This document shows positions 14,489 through 20,881 of a DNA stretch of 20,881 nt, piece after piece. Both the position numbers and the translations under genes were made by a program. The notes below the pieces were generated by a model that did no database searches, was not told where the DNA came from, and saw only the letters and a program-made list of their open reading frames with translations. The stretch is from Prevotella sp. UBA4330 (GTDB lineage Bacteria; Bacteroidota; Bacteroidia; Bacteroidales; Bacteroidaceae), in NCBI GenBank assembly GCA_002394385.1, contig DGTS01000028.1:14600-35480 (forward strand), read 5' to 3'. Numbering within the stretch: the first letter of the stretch is position 1; each line of letters opens with the position of its first letter.

Positions 14489-14598
14489 AACCCCCTCTCT
14501 TATCCCCCCGAGGGGGGAAGACCGTGCAGGGAGTATTGGGTCTTTTGTTAATGAATGTGTACTATTCCTCCCCCTCCGGGGAGGACGGGAGAGGGGTT
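14489..14598. repeat. GC-rich palindromic element filling the synthase-amylase gap
   Basis: Begins AACCCCCTCTC and ends GAGAGGGGTT, imperfect terminal inverted repeats, each with its own inner hairpin (CCCCCCGAGGGGGG and CCCCTCCGGGG) and a 50-nt AT-rich centre. Its last two bases form part of the stop codon (TAA) of the synthase gene, and its first base is 5 nt from the amylase start, so the entire junction is repeat. The same type of element occurs at 18124-18163 and 18241-18407. Confidence 0.85.
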
Positions 14599-15868
14599 AC
14601 TGTACCCAGCCTAATGTTCTCATATAAAGTGTGCGAATCCATGTGCCCACTTTCTCCCATGTAATCTGGTCAACCTCGCGTTTGCCCTCTTCCTGGAGAT
14701 ACTTGAAGAGGCTTTCGTTGTTGCATATAGAGTACATGGCGTCTGCGAGAGCGTGGATGTCCCAATAGTCAACCTTGATGCAGTTGGTGAGAATCTCGGC
14801 GCAACCGCTCTGTTTAGAGATGATTGACGGTGTACCGCACTGCATTGCCTCAAGCGGCGAGATACCAAATGGCTCACTCACCGAAGGCATCACATAGACA
14901 TCAGAGTCCTTGAGACACTCATATACTTGCTTGCCGCGCATGAATCCAGGGAAGTGGAAACGGTCGGCGATGCCGCGTTCTGCCGCAAGGTTTATCATTG
15001 CCTCCATCATGTCGCCCGAACCAGCGAAGCAGAAACGAATGTTGCGGGTGCGATGAAGCACCATATTGGCAGCCTCAACGAAATACTCTGGACCTTTCTG
15101 CATTGTGATACGGCCGAGGAATGTCACCACTTTCTCTTTACCTGTATGGTCGGGACGAGGGATGTCCTGCAACTCCTGACGCAGTGGATAAACGGCGTTG
15201 TGCACGGTAAAGCACTTGCGCGGGTCTTGATGATAGTGATTGATAACGGTCTGACGTGTGAGTTCCGACACACACATGATGCAGTCGGCATTGTCCATAC
15301 CGTTCTTCTCTATGCCATAAACCGTAGGGTTGACGTTACCGCGCGAGCGGTCGAAGTCGGTGGCATGGACGTGGATGCACAATGGTTTTCCACTCACATT
15401 CTTTGCATGTATGCCTGCAGGATATGTCAGCCAGTCGTGTGCATGAATGATATCAAACTCCTCGGTACGAGCAACCACTCCCGCGATGATGGAGTAGTTG
15501 TTTATCTCCTCGTGCAGATTGCCAGGATATCCTCCTGCAAACTCCATTGCTCCAAGGTCGTTGACGTGCATGTAGTTGAAGTCTGCGTAGATATTATCAC
15601 GAAGTCTGTAGTAATAATCAGGATCCATGATGTTTCCAACGCGACTCTTGACGTAGTCGTAACTTACGTCGCGGTATGCGATGGGGACAGCATTCATTGC
15701 AATGATACGCGCTGCATGCTGGCTCTCGTCGCCAAAGGGATGAGGAAGACAAAGTGCTATCTCGATGTCGCCCTGTGCCTTCAGTCCTTCTGATATTCCG
15801 TAATTTGCTGTGGCGAGTCCTCCGAATACGTGTGGAGGATACTCCCATCCAAACATTAATACTTTCAT
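14597..15868 (-). CDS. Glycogen synthase / GT-B glycosyltransferase
   Basis: A 423-aa cytoplasmic glycosyltransferase with the GT-B fold. The N-terminal MKVLMFGWEYPPHVFGGLAT holds the glycine-rich donor loop (FGGL in place of the classic KTGGL). IIHAHDW (141-147) is the usual acceptor/donor His segment. Arg253 and Lys258 (LGRITMQKG) and the ExxxxxxxE motif Glu332-Glu340 (EPFGISPLE) are the sugar-nucleotide contacts expected in GT4/GT5 enzymes. In Bacteroidetes this gene type stands next to GH57 and debranching enzymes and makes the alpha-1,4-glucan. The donor (ADP- or UDP-glucose) cannot be told by eye. It sits between the debranching enzyme (110 bp upstream) and the amylase, all on the minus strand. 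The final stop codon overlaps the GC-rich repeat. Confidence 0.88.
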   Translation of the reverse strand: MKVLMFGWEYPPHVFGGLATANYGISEGLKAQGDIEIALCLPHPFGDESQHAARIIAMNAVPIAYRDVSYDYVKSRVGNIMDPDYYYRLRDNIYADFNYMHVNDLGAMEFAGGYPGNLHEEINNYSIIAGVVARTEEFDIIHAHDWLTYPAGIHAKNVSGKPLCIHVHATDFDRSRGNVNPTVYGIEKNGMDNADCIMCVSELTRQTVINHYHQDPRKCFTVHNAVYPLRQELQDIPRPDHTGKEKVVTFLGRITMQKGPEYFVEAANMVLHRTRNIRFCFAGSGDMMEAMINLAAERGIADRFHFPGFMRGKQVYECLKDSDVYVMPSVSEPFGISPLEAMQCGTPSIISKQSGCAEILTNCIKVDYWDIHALADAMYSICNNESLFKYLQEEGKREVDQITWEKVGTWIRTLYMRTLGWVQ

Positions 15869-15884
15869 ACTTTTGTAAGTTTCT

Positions 15885-15975
15885 AAGTTTTTTAGTTCTT
15901 TGTTTTCAAGTTTTTTAGTTATTCGTTTTGGCTTCTTTGCAGAAACTCAAAAACTCATCAACTCAAAAACTCATC
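15885..15975. repeat. AT-rich word repeats between debranching enzyme and synthase
   Basis: Two exact copies of the 16-nt AACTCAAAAACTCATC (15944-15959, 15960-15975) and, nearer the synthase start, two copies of AAGTTTTTTAGTT (15885-15897, 15908-15920). They fill the 110-bp gap. No consensus promoter is visible, so the synthase is probably read from the debranching-enzyme promoter. Confidence 0.85.
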
Positions 15976-15978
15976 AAC

Positions 15979-17928
15979 TTATTTATTATAAGTATATTTC
16001 TCAAGCATCTTGAGGGTGCGCAGAATCTCGGCAACGTTCATTGCGAACGACATAGCACCGCGAGCACGGAATGGCGGGTTGCCATCGCTCATCTCTGGTA
16101 TGGTGCCGAGGCAGTTGAGCAGCATCTCATCTTCGTATCCGACCATCTGGCGCTCCACGAAACTCAGACGTGTGAGTTTGTACAGTTTCAGGCAGGCCTC
16201 CATATAGAATCCGCCGAGCCATGGCCATGCTGTTCCCTGATGGTAAGCATAGTCGCGCTGCGACTGCGGACCGACGTACATCGGGTTGTAGCCGCCACTC
16301 TTAGGTGAGAGCGAGCGCAGTCCCTTCGGTGTGAGCAGTTCGCGAGTACAGAAGTCGAGCACCGACTTCTTCTGCTGACGGTCGAGCGGTGAGTAGTCGA
16401 GTGCTACGGCGAAAATCATATTCGGACGAACACTCCAGTCCATCATCTTTCCATCGACATAGTCGAAGAGGTAACCATAATCGTTGAGGAAAGTATCTAT
16501 GAAAGACACCTTTGCCTTCTCTGCACGCTCCTCAAGTTTGGCAGCCTCTTTCTCATCGTTGTTAAAGTTAGCGAGTTTAGCAGCAAACTTCAGCGCATTG
16601 TACCACAGTGCGTTGAACTCAACGATGAATCCCGTGCGTGGCACTACGGGGCGGCCGTTTGCGGTGGAGTTCATCCACGTCACAGCCTTGTCTTTTCCTT
16701 CAGTACGCAGCAGTCCGTTGTCTTCAAGAGTGAGGTTAGGATGCTTGCCCTGCTCGATGTATTTCACTATGTCGTGTACAAGTTTGCCATACATCTTGAG
16801 GCACTTTTCGTCACCTGCCTCCTTGGCATACTGTTGTATTGCCCATATAGCCCAGAGAGGAACGTCGGGCTGTTCCATCTCATATATTTTCACGGTGAGT
16901 GGCTTTCCTTCCATGAACTCGCGCAATCCGCGCTCTGCGGTCTCCATCACAAGTTCGAAGTAGTCCTGCTCCTCAATGGCGAGGGTAAGTCCTGGCAGCG
17001 CGATGAATGTGTCGCGTGCGCGGCACTTGAACCATGGATAGCCAGCGAGTATATAGCGCTCGTCCTTCTTCGTGCGGTTGTGGAACTGATGTGCAGCATT
17101 CACAAGACAATGGAAGAAGTTGTCACGCGGCGAACGCTCCTCCACCTCCTTGTCGAAGAGAGTTTTCAGTGTGCGTGTCTTTATCTCGCTTGTCGAAGCG
17201 GCGAAGACGATGCTCTCGCCCTTCTTGATGTCCATCTCGAAATATCCCGGAACATAGAGGTCTTCATTTGAAGCGTAGCCTCGCTCCTGCTCCTTGGGGT
17301 ACTCCACGCCACGATACCAGTCGGGCGTGAATATAAACTCGTTCTTCTTTGAGAACTGCATGTAAAGGTCTGGATAGCCGGCATACATGCATGTGCGTAT
17401 TCCGTTGTCAACATTGTGATACTCGCGGCTTGCGGTAGAGTTCTCGTGCGTGAACTGCCTTACACTGCGGAAAGCGAGGAACGGACGGAAACGAAGTTTC
17501 GTTGCCGAATGGGCATCCTCCAATGTATAGCGGATGAGGATGCGGTCCTCATAGTGCTGGAACACCACTTCCTTCTTTAACACCACTCCTCCGACACGAT
17601 AGAGCGTCGTAGGAACCTTGTCACAATCGAACTCCCGAATGTACTTATGGCCTTTCGGGCTGTAGTTGTTGCCCTGATACTTATGGAGTCCGAGGTTGAA
17701 CTCTGCCCCATGCTGCACGACGGTAACATCAAGTGAAGAAAGAAGGACGTGGTTCTCGTCATCCAATTCTGGAACGGGCACCACGAGCAATCCATGATAC
17801 TTCCTTGTGTTGCAATCGACAATGGTGGAGCATGAGTATGCCCCCGAGCGGTTTGTGCGCAACAATTCGCGGGGCAGGGCCTCTTCCAGGTTTGTCATCA
17901 GAGCCTTTTCAAATCGAAGATAACTCAT
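15979..17928 (-). CDS. Glycogen debranching enzyme (amylo-alpha-1,6-glucosidase, GDE type)
   Basis: A 649-aa cytoplasmic enzyme that removes alpha-1,6-linked branch glucose. The N-terminal domain (about 1-270) has the GDE_N features NRSGAYSCSTIVDCNTRKYH and GLLVVPVPELD; the C-terminal (alpha/alpha)6 barrel has GYPWFKCRARDTFIALPGL with Asp306, WAIQQYA, VVPRTGFIVEFNALWYNAL, and the closing segment YHQGTAWPWLGGF. These are the hallmark of the bacterial/archaeal single-function GDE family. At residue 420 the sequence is TWMN, where relatives I recall have TWMD; this may be a lineage variant. First gene of the minus-strand glycogen operon, with a consensus promoter upstream at 18016-18046. Confidence 0.9.
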   Translation of the reverse strand: MSYLRFEKALMTNLEEALPRELLRTNRSGAYSCSTIVDCNTRKYHGLLVVPVPELDDENHVLLSSLDVTVVQHGAEFNLGLHKYQGNNYSPKGHKYIREFDCDKVPTTLYRVGGVVLKKEVVFQHYEDRILIRYTLEDAHSATKLRFRPFLAFRSVRQFTHENSTASREYHNVDNGIRTCMYAGYPDLYMQFSKKNEFIFTPDWYRGVEYPKEQERGYASNEDLYVPGYFEMDIKKGESIVFAASTSEIKTRTLKTLFDKEVEERSPRDNFFHCLVNAAHQFHNRTKKDERYILAGYPWFKCRARDTFIALPGLTLAIEEQDYFELVMETAERGLREFMEGKPLTVKIYEMEQPDVPLWAIWAIQQYAKEAGDEKCLKMYGKLVHDIVKYIEQGKHPNLTLEDNGLLRTEGKDKAVTWMNSTANGRPVVPRTGFIVEFNALWYNALKFAAKLANFNNDEKEAAKLEERAEKAKVSFIDTFLNDYGYLFDYVDGKMMDWSVRPNMIFAVALDYSPLDRQQKKSVLDFCTRELLTPKGLRSLSPKSGGYNPMYVGPQSQRDYAYHQGTAWPWLGGFYMEACLKLYKLTRLSFVERQMVGYEDEMLLNCLGTIPEMSDGNPPFRARGAMSFAMNVAEILRTLKMLEKYTYNK

Positions 17929-18015
17929 AGTTACTCTATTTTAAGGTTTATTTTAAGTTTAGTAGTTTCATGCATTATTGGTGCTGGTTAGATGCGCCAT
18001 TGCAAAATTCATCTT

Positions 18016-18046
18016 CAAAAGTAGTAATTTTTACTTTCACGACAAA
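18016..18046 (-). promoter_or_regulatory. Consensus promoter of the glycogen operon
   Basis: On the minus strand, TTTG (18046-18043), exactly 19 bases, then TACTTTTG (18023-18016). The predicted start near 18010 leaves an AT-rich leader of about 80 nt before the ATG at 17928. All three glycogen genes are probably transcribed from here. Confidence 0.85.
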
Positions 18047-18123
18047 ATAAATAGGTACCTTTTTTAACAAAACACACATTTTTTGTGTTTTGTAAATAGA
18101 AAAGCACCACTTTTTCACATACT

Positions 18124-18163
18124 CCAGCCCCTCCCTTCCTCTCCGAGGGGAGGAGGGCTCTGG
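18124..18163. repeat. GC-rich imperfect hairpin
   Basis: CCAGCCCCTCC pairs with GGAGGAGGGCTCTGG with small bulges, around CTCTCCGAGGGG. It is the shortest complete member of the CCCCTCC/GGAGGGG repeat type in this window. Confidence 0.75.
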
Positions 18164-18240
18164 TATCAAAGCCTCTAATATCAAGAAAAGGAAACTTATT
18201 AAAAGGTATTTATATTCTATTTGACCCTTTGCTATTGACT

Positions 18241-18407
18241 CCCCGCCCCTTGAAGTTCCCCTCGCCCTTTGGAGAGGGGTTAGGGGTGAGGCTTTGGGGC
18301 AGGGGTGGGGTCAGTATTTTTTTCCCGCACAATGTCTTCCATGTCCCACTATCTTATTCCTATATATCACTGACCCCACCCCTAACCCCTCCCCTACAGG
18401 GGCGGGG
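18241..18407. repeat. 167-bp element with 10-bp terminal inverted repeats
   Basis: Starts CCCCGCCCCT and ends AGGGGCGGGG, an exact inverted pair. Inside, GGGGTGGGGTCAG (18302-18314) pairs exactly with CTGACCCCACCCC (18370-18382), and GGAGAGGGGTTAGGGGTGAGG pairs nearly with CCCCACCCCTAACCCCTCCC. The 55-nt centre is unrelated AT-rich sequence. There is no transposase and no obvious target duplication. It has the form of a MITE-like or hairpin-transcript element. Confidence 0.85.
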
Positions 18408-18447
18408 AAACATTGCATACGGCATCTTTTGGTACACTATTTCATTT

Positions 18448-18580
18448 TTCTCAACTTTCGCAAGTTGAAGGAGTTCAGAAGTTGCGGGAGTTCAGGAGTT
18501 GCAGACAATACTCCAAAGCCATGTTCGTCCACAGAAAGAAGAACTAATGTCTGAACTCCCGAACTACAAGAAGTTGAGAA
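18448..18580. repeat. AACTC/GAGTT inverted-repeat element
   Basis: Outer arms TTCTCAACTT (18448-18457) and AAGTTGAGAA (18571-18580) are exact inverted copies; inner arms CGGGAGTTCAG (18485-18495) and CTGAACTCCCG (18551-18561) are too. A small hairpin CAACTT-TCGC-AAGTTG lies at its left end. The architecture (nested arms, unrelated centre) parallels the GC-rich element next to it. Confidence 0.8.
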
Positions 18581-18603
18581 AATGCGAAACTTGAGTTGCT
18601 TAT

Positions 18604-18628
18604 TAAAAAACCTCCCCGAGGGGAGGTT
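18604..18628 (-). terminator. Terminator of the lipid-kinase gene
   Basis: On the minus strand AACCTCCCC-TC-GGGGAGGTT is followed by six T, 28 bases after the stop codon. The stem belongs to the same CCTCCCC/GGGGAGG family as the nearby repeats, so a repeat seems to serve as the terminator. Confidence 0.85.
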
Positions 18629-18656
18629 GATGATGGGTTTCGGTTGAGGATAGTTT

Positions 18657-19646
18657 TCAGTCGGGCATAATGAAATTGATTACCTCCTGCTCCACCTCTA
18701 CACGAAATCCGCCGCTGATATTGTCGAGAGCACGACCGTCAACATTCACCGGAGCATGAAGGGCTTCACGGAACAACACCTCGCGCGTGCGGAAGGGGTG
18801 AACGCTTTTGTGATTGAGTATCTTGCCGGAGACGAAGAGATAGAATCCCTCGAACAACTGAAGCACCTCGGGATGGTAAACCACCGAGACATCGAGGAGT
18901 CCATTGTATGGCACGGCGTTGGGTGTCTGTCCATAGCCAAGCGTATTGCCCACACAGACGGTCATCACCTTGCGCTTCACCACGTCGGAATTTATCTTTA
19001 TGTCCATCTTATAGTCCTTGCGTCTGAAAATCATCAGTAAGAACGAGAAGAAGAACGAGAGAATGCGCGAACCGAGATAGTGACGCATCTTCTGGCGCAG
19101 GTTCATGATGTCGGAGAGGAGTCCCACGTTGACACTGTTCATGAAATAGCGGTGACATCTCTCGCCCTGCTTGTCGGTATAGCGTATGCAGCCGAGGTCT
19201 ATCTTGCGCACACGGCGTTTTATTATCCAGTCCACCTGACGCTCGATGTCGCCCTCCTCCATGTCCCAGAAGGAAGCGAAGTCGTTCATCACGCCATTAG
19301 GGATAAGCCCCAGCACGATGTCGTCTCTTACGCTTTTCTCTGCTTTCATCAAGCAGTTGGCAGTGTCGTTGAGCGCAGAGTCGCCACCCACCAACACGAT
19401 TGTCTTGTAACCGTTGTTGATGAGCATCGTCACAAGACGCTCAACACTGTTCGTGTTCTCGCTCTGCACGAAGTCGAATTCCACACCTTTGTCGAGGAGG
19501 CAGCGTTCCACCTTCTCCCAGAACTTATGACGACGTTGCGTCATGTATTTCGGGCAGTATATTATGCCCCATCTCGAAGTCCCTTCCCTACCTTCTCCCG
19601 TTAGAGCGGTGTTGGAAATCTGGGTGTTTTCTCTTTCCTCTTTCAT
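18657..19646 (-). CDS. Diacylglycerol-kinase-family lipid kinase, with altered GGDGT motif
   Basis: A 329-aa protein of the DAGK_cat / YegS-like fold, which phosphorylates diacylglycerol or a related lipid at the membrane. The nucleotide-binding loop reads VLVGGDSALND (residues 85-94) where the family normally has GGDGTLNE, and the second motif is IPNGVMNDFA (115-124) in place of PxGTxNDFA. Both key Gly-Gly-Asp and Asn-Asp pairs remain. A hydrophobic stretch near 195-208 (LSFFFSFLLMIF) may touch the membrane. The C-terminal VDGRALD is normal. Residues about 12-26 (NTALTGEGREGTSRW) appear to be translated repeat DNA. It follows miaA on the minus strand across an 86-bp repeat-filled gap. Substrate is unknown; the motif changes could alter specificity. 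Confidence 0.83.
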   Translation of the reverse strand: MKEERENTQISNTALTGEGREGTSRWGIIYCPKYMTQRRHKFWEKVERCLLDKGVEFDFVQSENTNSVERLVTMLINNGYKTIVLVGGDSALNDTANCLMKAEKSVRDDIVLGLIPNGVMNDFASFWDMEEGDIERQVDWIIKRRVRKIDLGCIRYTDKQGERCHRYFMNSVNVGLLSDIMNLRQKMRHYLGSRILSFFFSFLLMIFRRKDYKMDIKINSDVVKRKVMTVCVGNTLGYGQTPNAVPYNGLLDVSVVYHPEVLQLFEGFYLFVSGKILNHKSVHPFRTREVLFREALHAPVNVDGRALDNISGGFRVEVEQEVINFIMPD

Positions 19647-19659
19647 CGTTCAAATTTAT

Positions 19660-19735
19660 AACTCTTCATCGCAGCGAAGCGAGAACAATTCATAACTCAT
19701 AGTTCGTCGCTCGACCCGCAGGGGCGCTTTGTTTA
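19660..19735. repeat. Repeat between miaA and the lipid kinase, related to the left-end array
   Basis: Bases 19660-19688 match the reverse complement of 91-119 at 27 of 29 positions. After it come CATAACTCATAG words and a GC-rich hairpin-like GACCCGCAGGGGCGC. The repeat runs into the end of miaA, where a small CTTTGT-AA-ACAAAG stem overlaps the stop codon. Confidence 0.85.
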
Positions 19736-20644
19736 CAAAGAACTCATAATTCTCCCTATCTTCTCCTCCATCGGCAGACTTGCGTCAATCCAGTGTATCA
19801 CCGTGCCGCGACGTTCCATACCACGAAACCACGTCATCTGTCGCTTGGCAAACTGGTGGATGGCTATCTCGAGCGAGCGGAACATCTCGTCATAGGAGGT
19901 CTTGCCTATCACATATTCCGTGACATACTTATACTCCAGACCATAATACATAAGGTCTTCGGGCGCGACACCGCTATCTATGATGCCGCGTATCTCCTCC
20001 ACCATGCCGTTGTCGAGTCGCTGTCGCAGTCGCCTTGTGATTTTCTCACGACGTGACTCTCGGTCGATATTCACACCGATTACCAGTGAGTCAACCTTCG
20101 GCATCTGTCTCTCCTCGGTGGGGTGCTCCGCGTTATAAGTCTCTATCTCGATGGCACGTATTGCCCTTTGTGCCGTGTCAACATCGGTGGTGTTGTGCAT
20201 CACCGCGCCATTCTTCTGCTTCAGCGCCACGAGCATGGCGGTTAGTTCCTCAAGACTCTTGCCTTCAAGACGCGCTCTGAGTTCGGGATTCTGCGGTACT
20301 GGCGAGAGAGCATAGCCCTTCAGCGCCGCCTCGATGTAAAGACCCGTGCCGCCACAGAGAATAGGCACCGCTCCCCTACCCTTTATGTCGTTGTAGGCAT
20401 TGTGAAAATCCTGCTGATACTGGAAGAGATTATACTTAGTGCCAGGCTCCGCAATGTCTATCAGATGATAGGGTATCTGCCTGCCGTCAACGACATAGTC
20501 GTCAAGGTCTTTGCCCGTACCGATGTCCATGCGGCGATAAACCTGACGGCTGTCGGCAGAGATTATCTCCCCGCCAATGCGTGCTGCCAGATGCGCTGCC
20601 AGCGTTGTCTTCCCGCTTGCAGTAGGTCCCAGTATCGTTATCAT
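19733..20644 (-). CDS. miaA: tRNA dimethylallyltransferase (MiaA)
   Basis: A 303-aa cytoplasmic enzyme that attaches a dimethylallyl group from DMAPP to A37 of tRNAs reading UNN codons. The P-loop is GPTASGKT at 6-13, followed by the family motifs GEIISADSRQVYRRMDIGTGK, YHLIDI and ILCGGTGLYIEA; the C-terminal HQFAKRQMTWFRG is the tRNA-binding end. Length is normal. The start is fixed by the P-loop lying only five residues in, and there is no alternative start codon further up. A -7 box TATCTTTG ends five bases before the ATG, so the transcript may have almost no leader. The last few residues (MSSL) come from an AATTATGAGTTC repeat word. It is transcribed toward the lipid kinase. Confidence 0.95.
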   Translation of the reverse strand: MITILGPTASGKTTLAAHLAARIGGEIISADSRQVYRRMDIGTGKDLDDYVVDGRQIPYHLIDIAEPGTKYNLFQYQQDFHNAYNDIKGRGAVPILCGGTGLYIEAALKGYALSPVPQNPELRARLEGKSLEELTAMLVALKQKNGAVMHNTTDVDTAQRAIRAIEIETYNAEHPTEERQMPKVDSLVIGVNIDRESRREKITRRLRQRLDNGMVEEIRGIIDSGVAPEDLMYYGLEYKYVTEYVIGKTSYDEMFRSLEIAIHQFAKRQMTWFRGMERRGTVIHWIDASLPMEEKIGRIMSSL

Positions 20645-20649
20645 GGTTG

Positions 20650-20657
20650 CAAAGATA
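20650..20657 (-). promoter_or_regulatory. Probable -7 box of miaA
   Basis: On the minus strand TATCTTTG fits TAnnTTTG, but no TTTG is found 19-20 bases further up; the nearest lies 16 bases away. If used, transcription would begin at about the start codon, giving a leaderless or near-leaderless mRNA. Confidence 0.45.
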
Positions 20658-20767
20658 GATATTTTATTTGAAACAAAGAAATAAAAGTGATTTTCTCGGA
20701 TGATATTTCATTGCAAATGACGAGGAAACTAAGGGTTATCCAACAGTGAAACGATAGAGGCGATGAA

Positions 20768-20830
20768 GCAATATAGGCTATTTGGGTGAGTAAAATAGGC
20801 TATTTTACCAAGCAATATAGCCTATTTTAC
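20768..20830. repeat. AATAGGCTATT palindrome repeat
   Basis: Three copies of an AGGCTATTT or AGCCTATTTT word: GCAATATAGGCTATTT (20768-20783), the perfect odd palindrome GTAAAATAG-G-CTATTTTAC (20790-20808), and GCAATATAGCCTATTTTAC (20812-20830). It lies 124-186 bases above miaA. It could be an operator cluster, a bidirectional structure or another dispersed repeat. The sequence after 20830 shows nothing I can assign. Confidence 0.8.
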
Positions 20831-20881
20831 TTTTCAATCATATATGTTTTAGTGAGCGAATGACTTTTCCTGATTTCACTA

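Larger units (their letters stand above)
18047..18656. other. Repeat-filled gap between lipid kinase and glycogen operon
   Basis: No gene is supported here. In order it contains an imperfect GC-rich hairpin (18124-18163), a 167-bp element with perfect 10-bp terminal inverted repeats (18241-18407), an AACTC/GAGTT inverted-repeat element (18448-18580) and a terminator for the lipid kinase (18604-18628). Short open frames at 18229-18554 translate repeat DNA. Confidence 0.8.

Noticed and set aside
14927..15793. 288-aa plus-strand open frame opposite glycogen synthase
   Set aside because: Antisense shadow; the minus strand carries the full GT-B motifs.
18241..18407. Insertion sequence
   Set aside because: Terminal inverted repeats are present but there is no transposase and no clear target duplication, so only a non-autonomous element can be claimed.
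18229..18554. Overlapping 79- and 86-aa plus-strand frames
   Set aside because: They lie wholly in inverted-repeat elements and translate into proline-rich repeat products.

Overview
The window looks like a chromosomal segment from a Bacteroidales bacterium, most likely Prevotella or a close relative. The signs are: promoters of the Bacteroidetes type (TTTG, 19-20 bases, TAnnTTTG) at several places; no Shine-Dalgarno sequences; lipoprotein signals with a Bacteroidetes-style lipobox; secreted proteins ending in a GIYxRxGKKFVVK tail; and a glycogen cluster made of a GDE-type debranching enzyme, a GT-B glycogen synthase and a GH57 amylase. All assignments come from reading motifs and family resemblance; no database was searched.

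Layout. (1) 1-309: stacked short repeats and no gene. (2) 310-4597, plus strand: a tightly overlapping set of dCMP deaminase, S41 processing peptidase, 5-formyltetrahydrofolate cyclo-ligase and a membrane-anchored TPR protein with a C-terminal helix-turn-helix-like region. The TPR gene changes base composition sharply near 3380. (3) 4600-7180: an AT-rich accessory stretch with a truncated secreted-protein gene and two paralogous secreted proteins whose leaders, C-terminal tails and 3' flanks are duplicated but whose bodies have diverged. (4) 7086-8237: 1.15 kb without a gene, carrying a nested palindrome, three copies of a GTAGGGGCG repeat and a 13-copy 22-bp tandem array that stops just before a consensus promoter. 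(5) 8238-12122, plus strand: a four-gene operon matching the L-galactose to D-tagaturonate route known from Bacteroides vulgatus, preceded in the operon by a DUF4380 mutarotase-fold protein. (6) tRNA-Lys(CTT) on the minus strand and a DUF6359-like lipoprotein on the plus strand. (7) 13065-17928, minus strand: debranching enzyme, glycogen synthase and GH57 amylase, read in that order. (8) 17929-18656: a second repeat-filled gap. (9) 18657-20644, minus strand: MiaA, then a diacylglycerol-kinase-like protein. (10) 20645-20881: an AGGCTAT palindrome repeat.

How it fits together. The housekeeping and sugar genes are conventional. The unusual content is in regions 3 and 4 and in the repeats. The TPR/HTH membrane protein sits directly upstream of the secreted paralogs, whose leaders share a 15-nt palindrome (TTGCATC-C-GATGCAA), so a regulator-and-targets unit is plausible but unproven. 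Several unrelated families of hairpin-forming repeats fill nearly every gap between co-directional genes. In at least three places repeat sequence appears to have become coding: the C-terminus of the 60-aa ORF, the N-terminus of the lipid kinase, and the last residues of MiaA.
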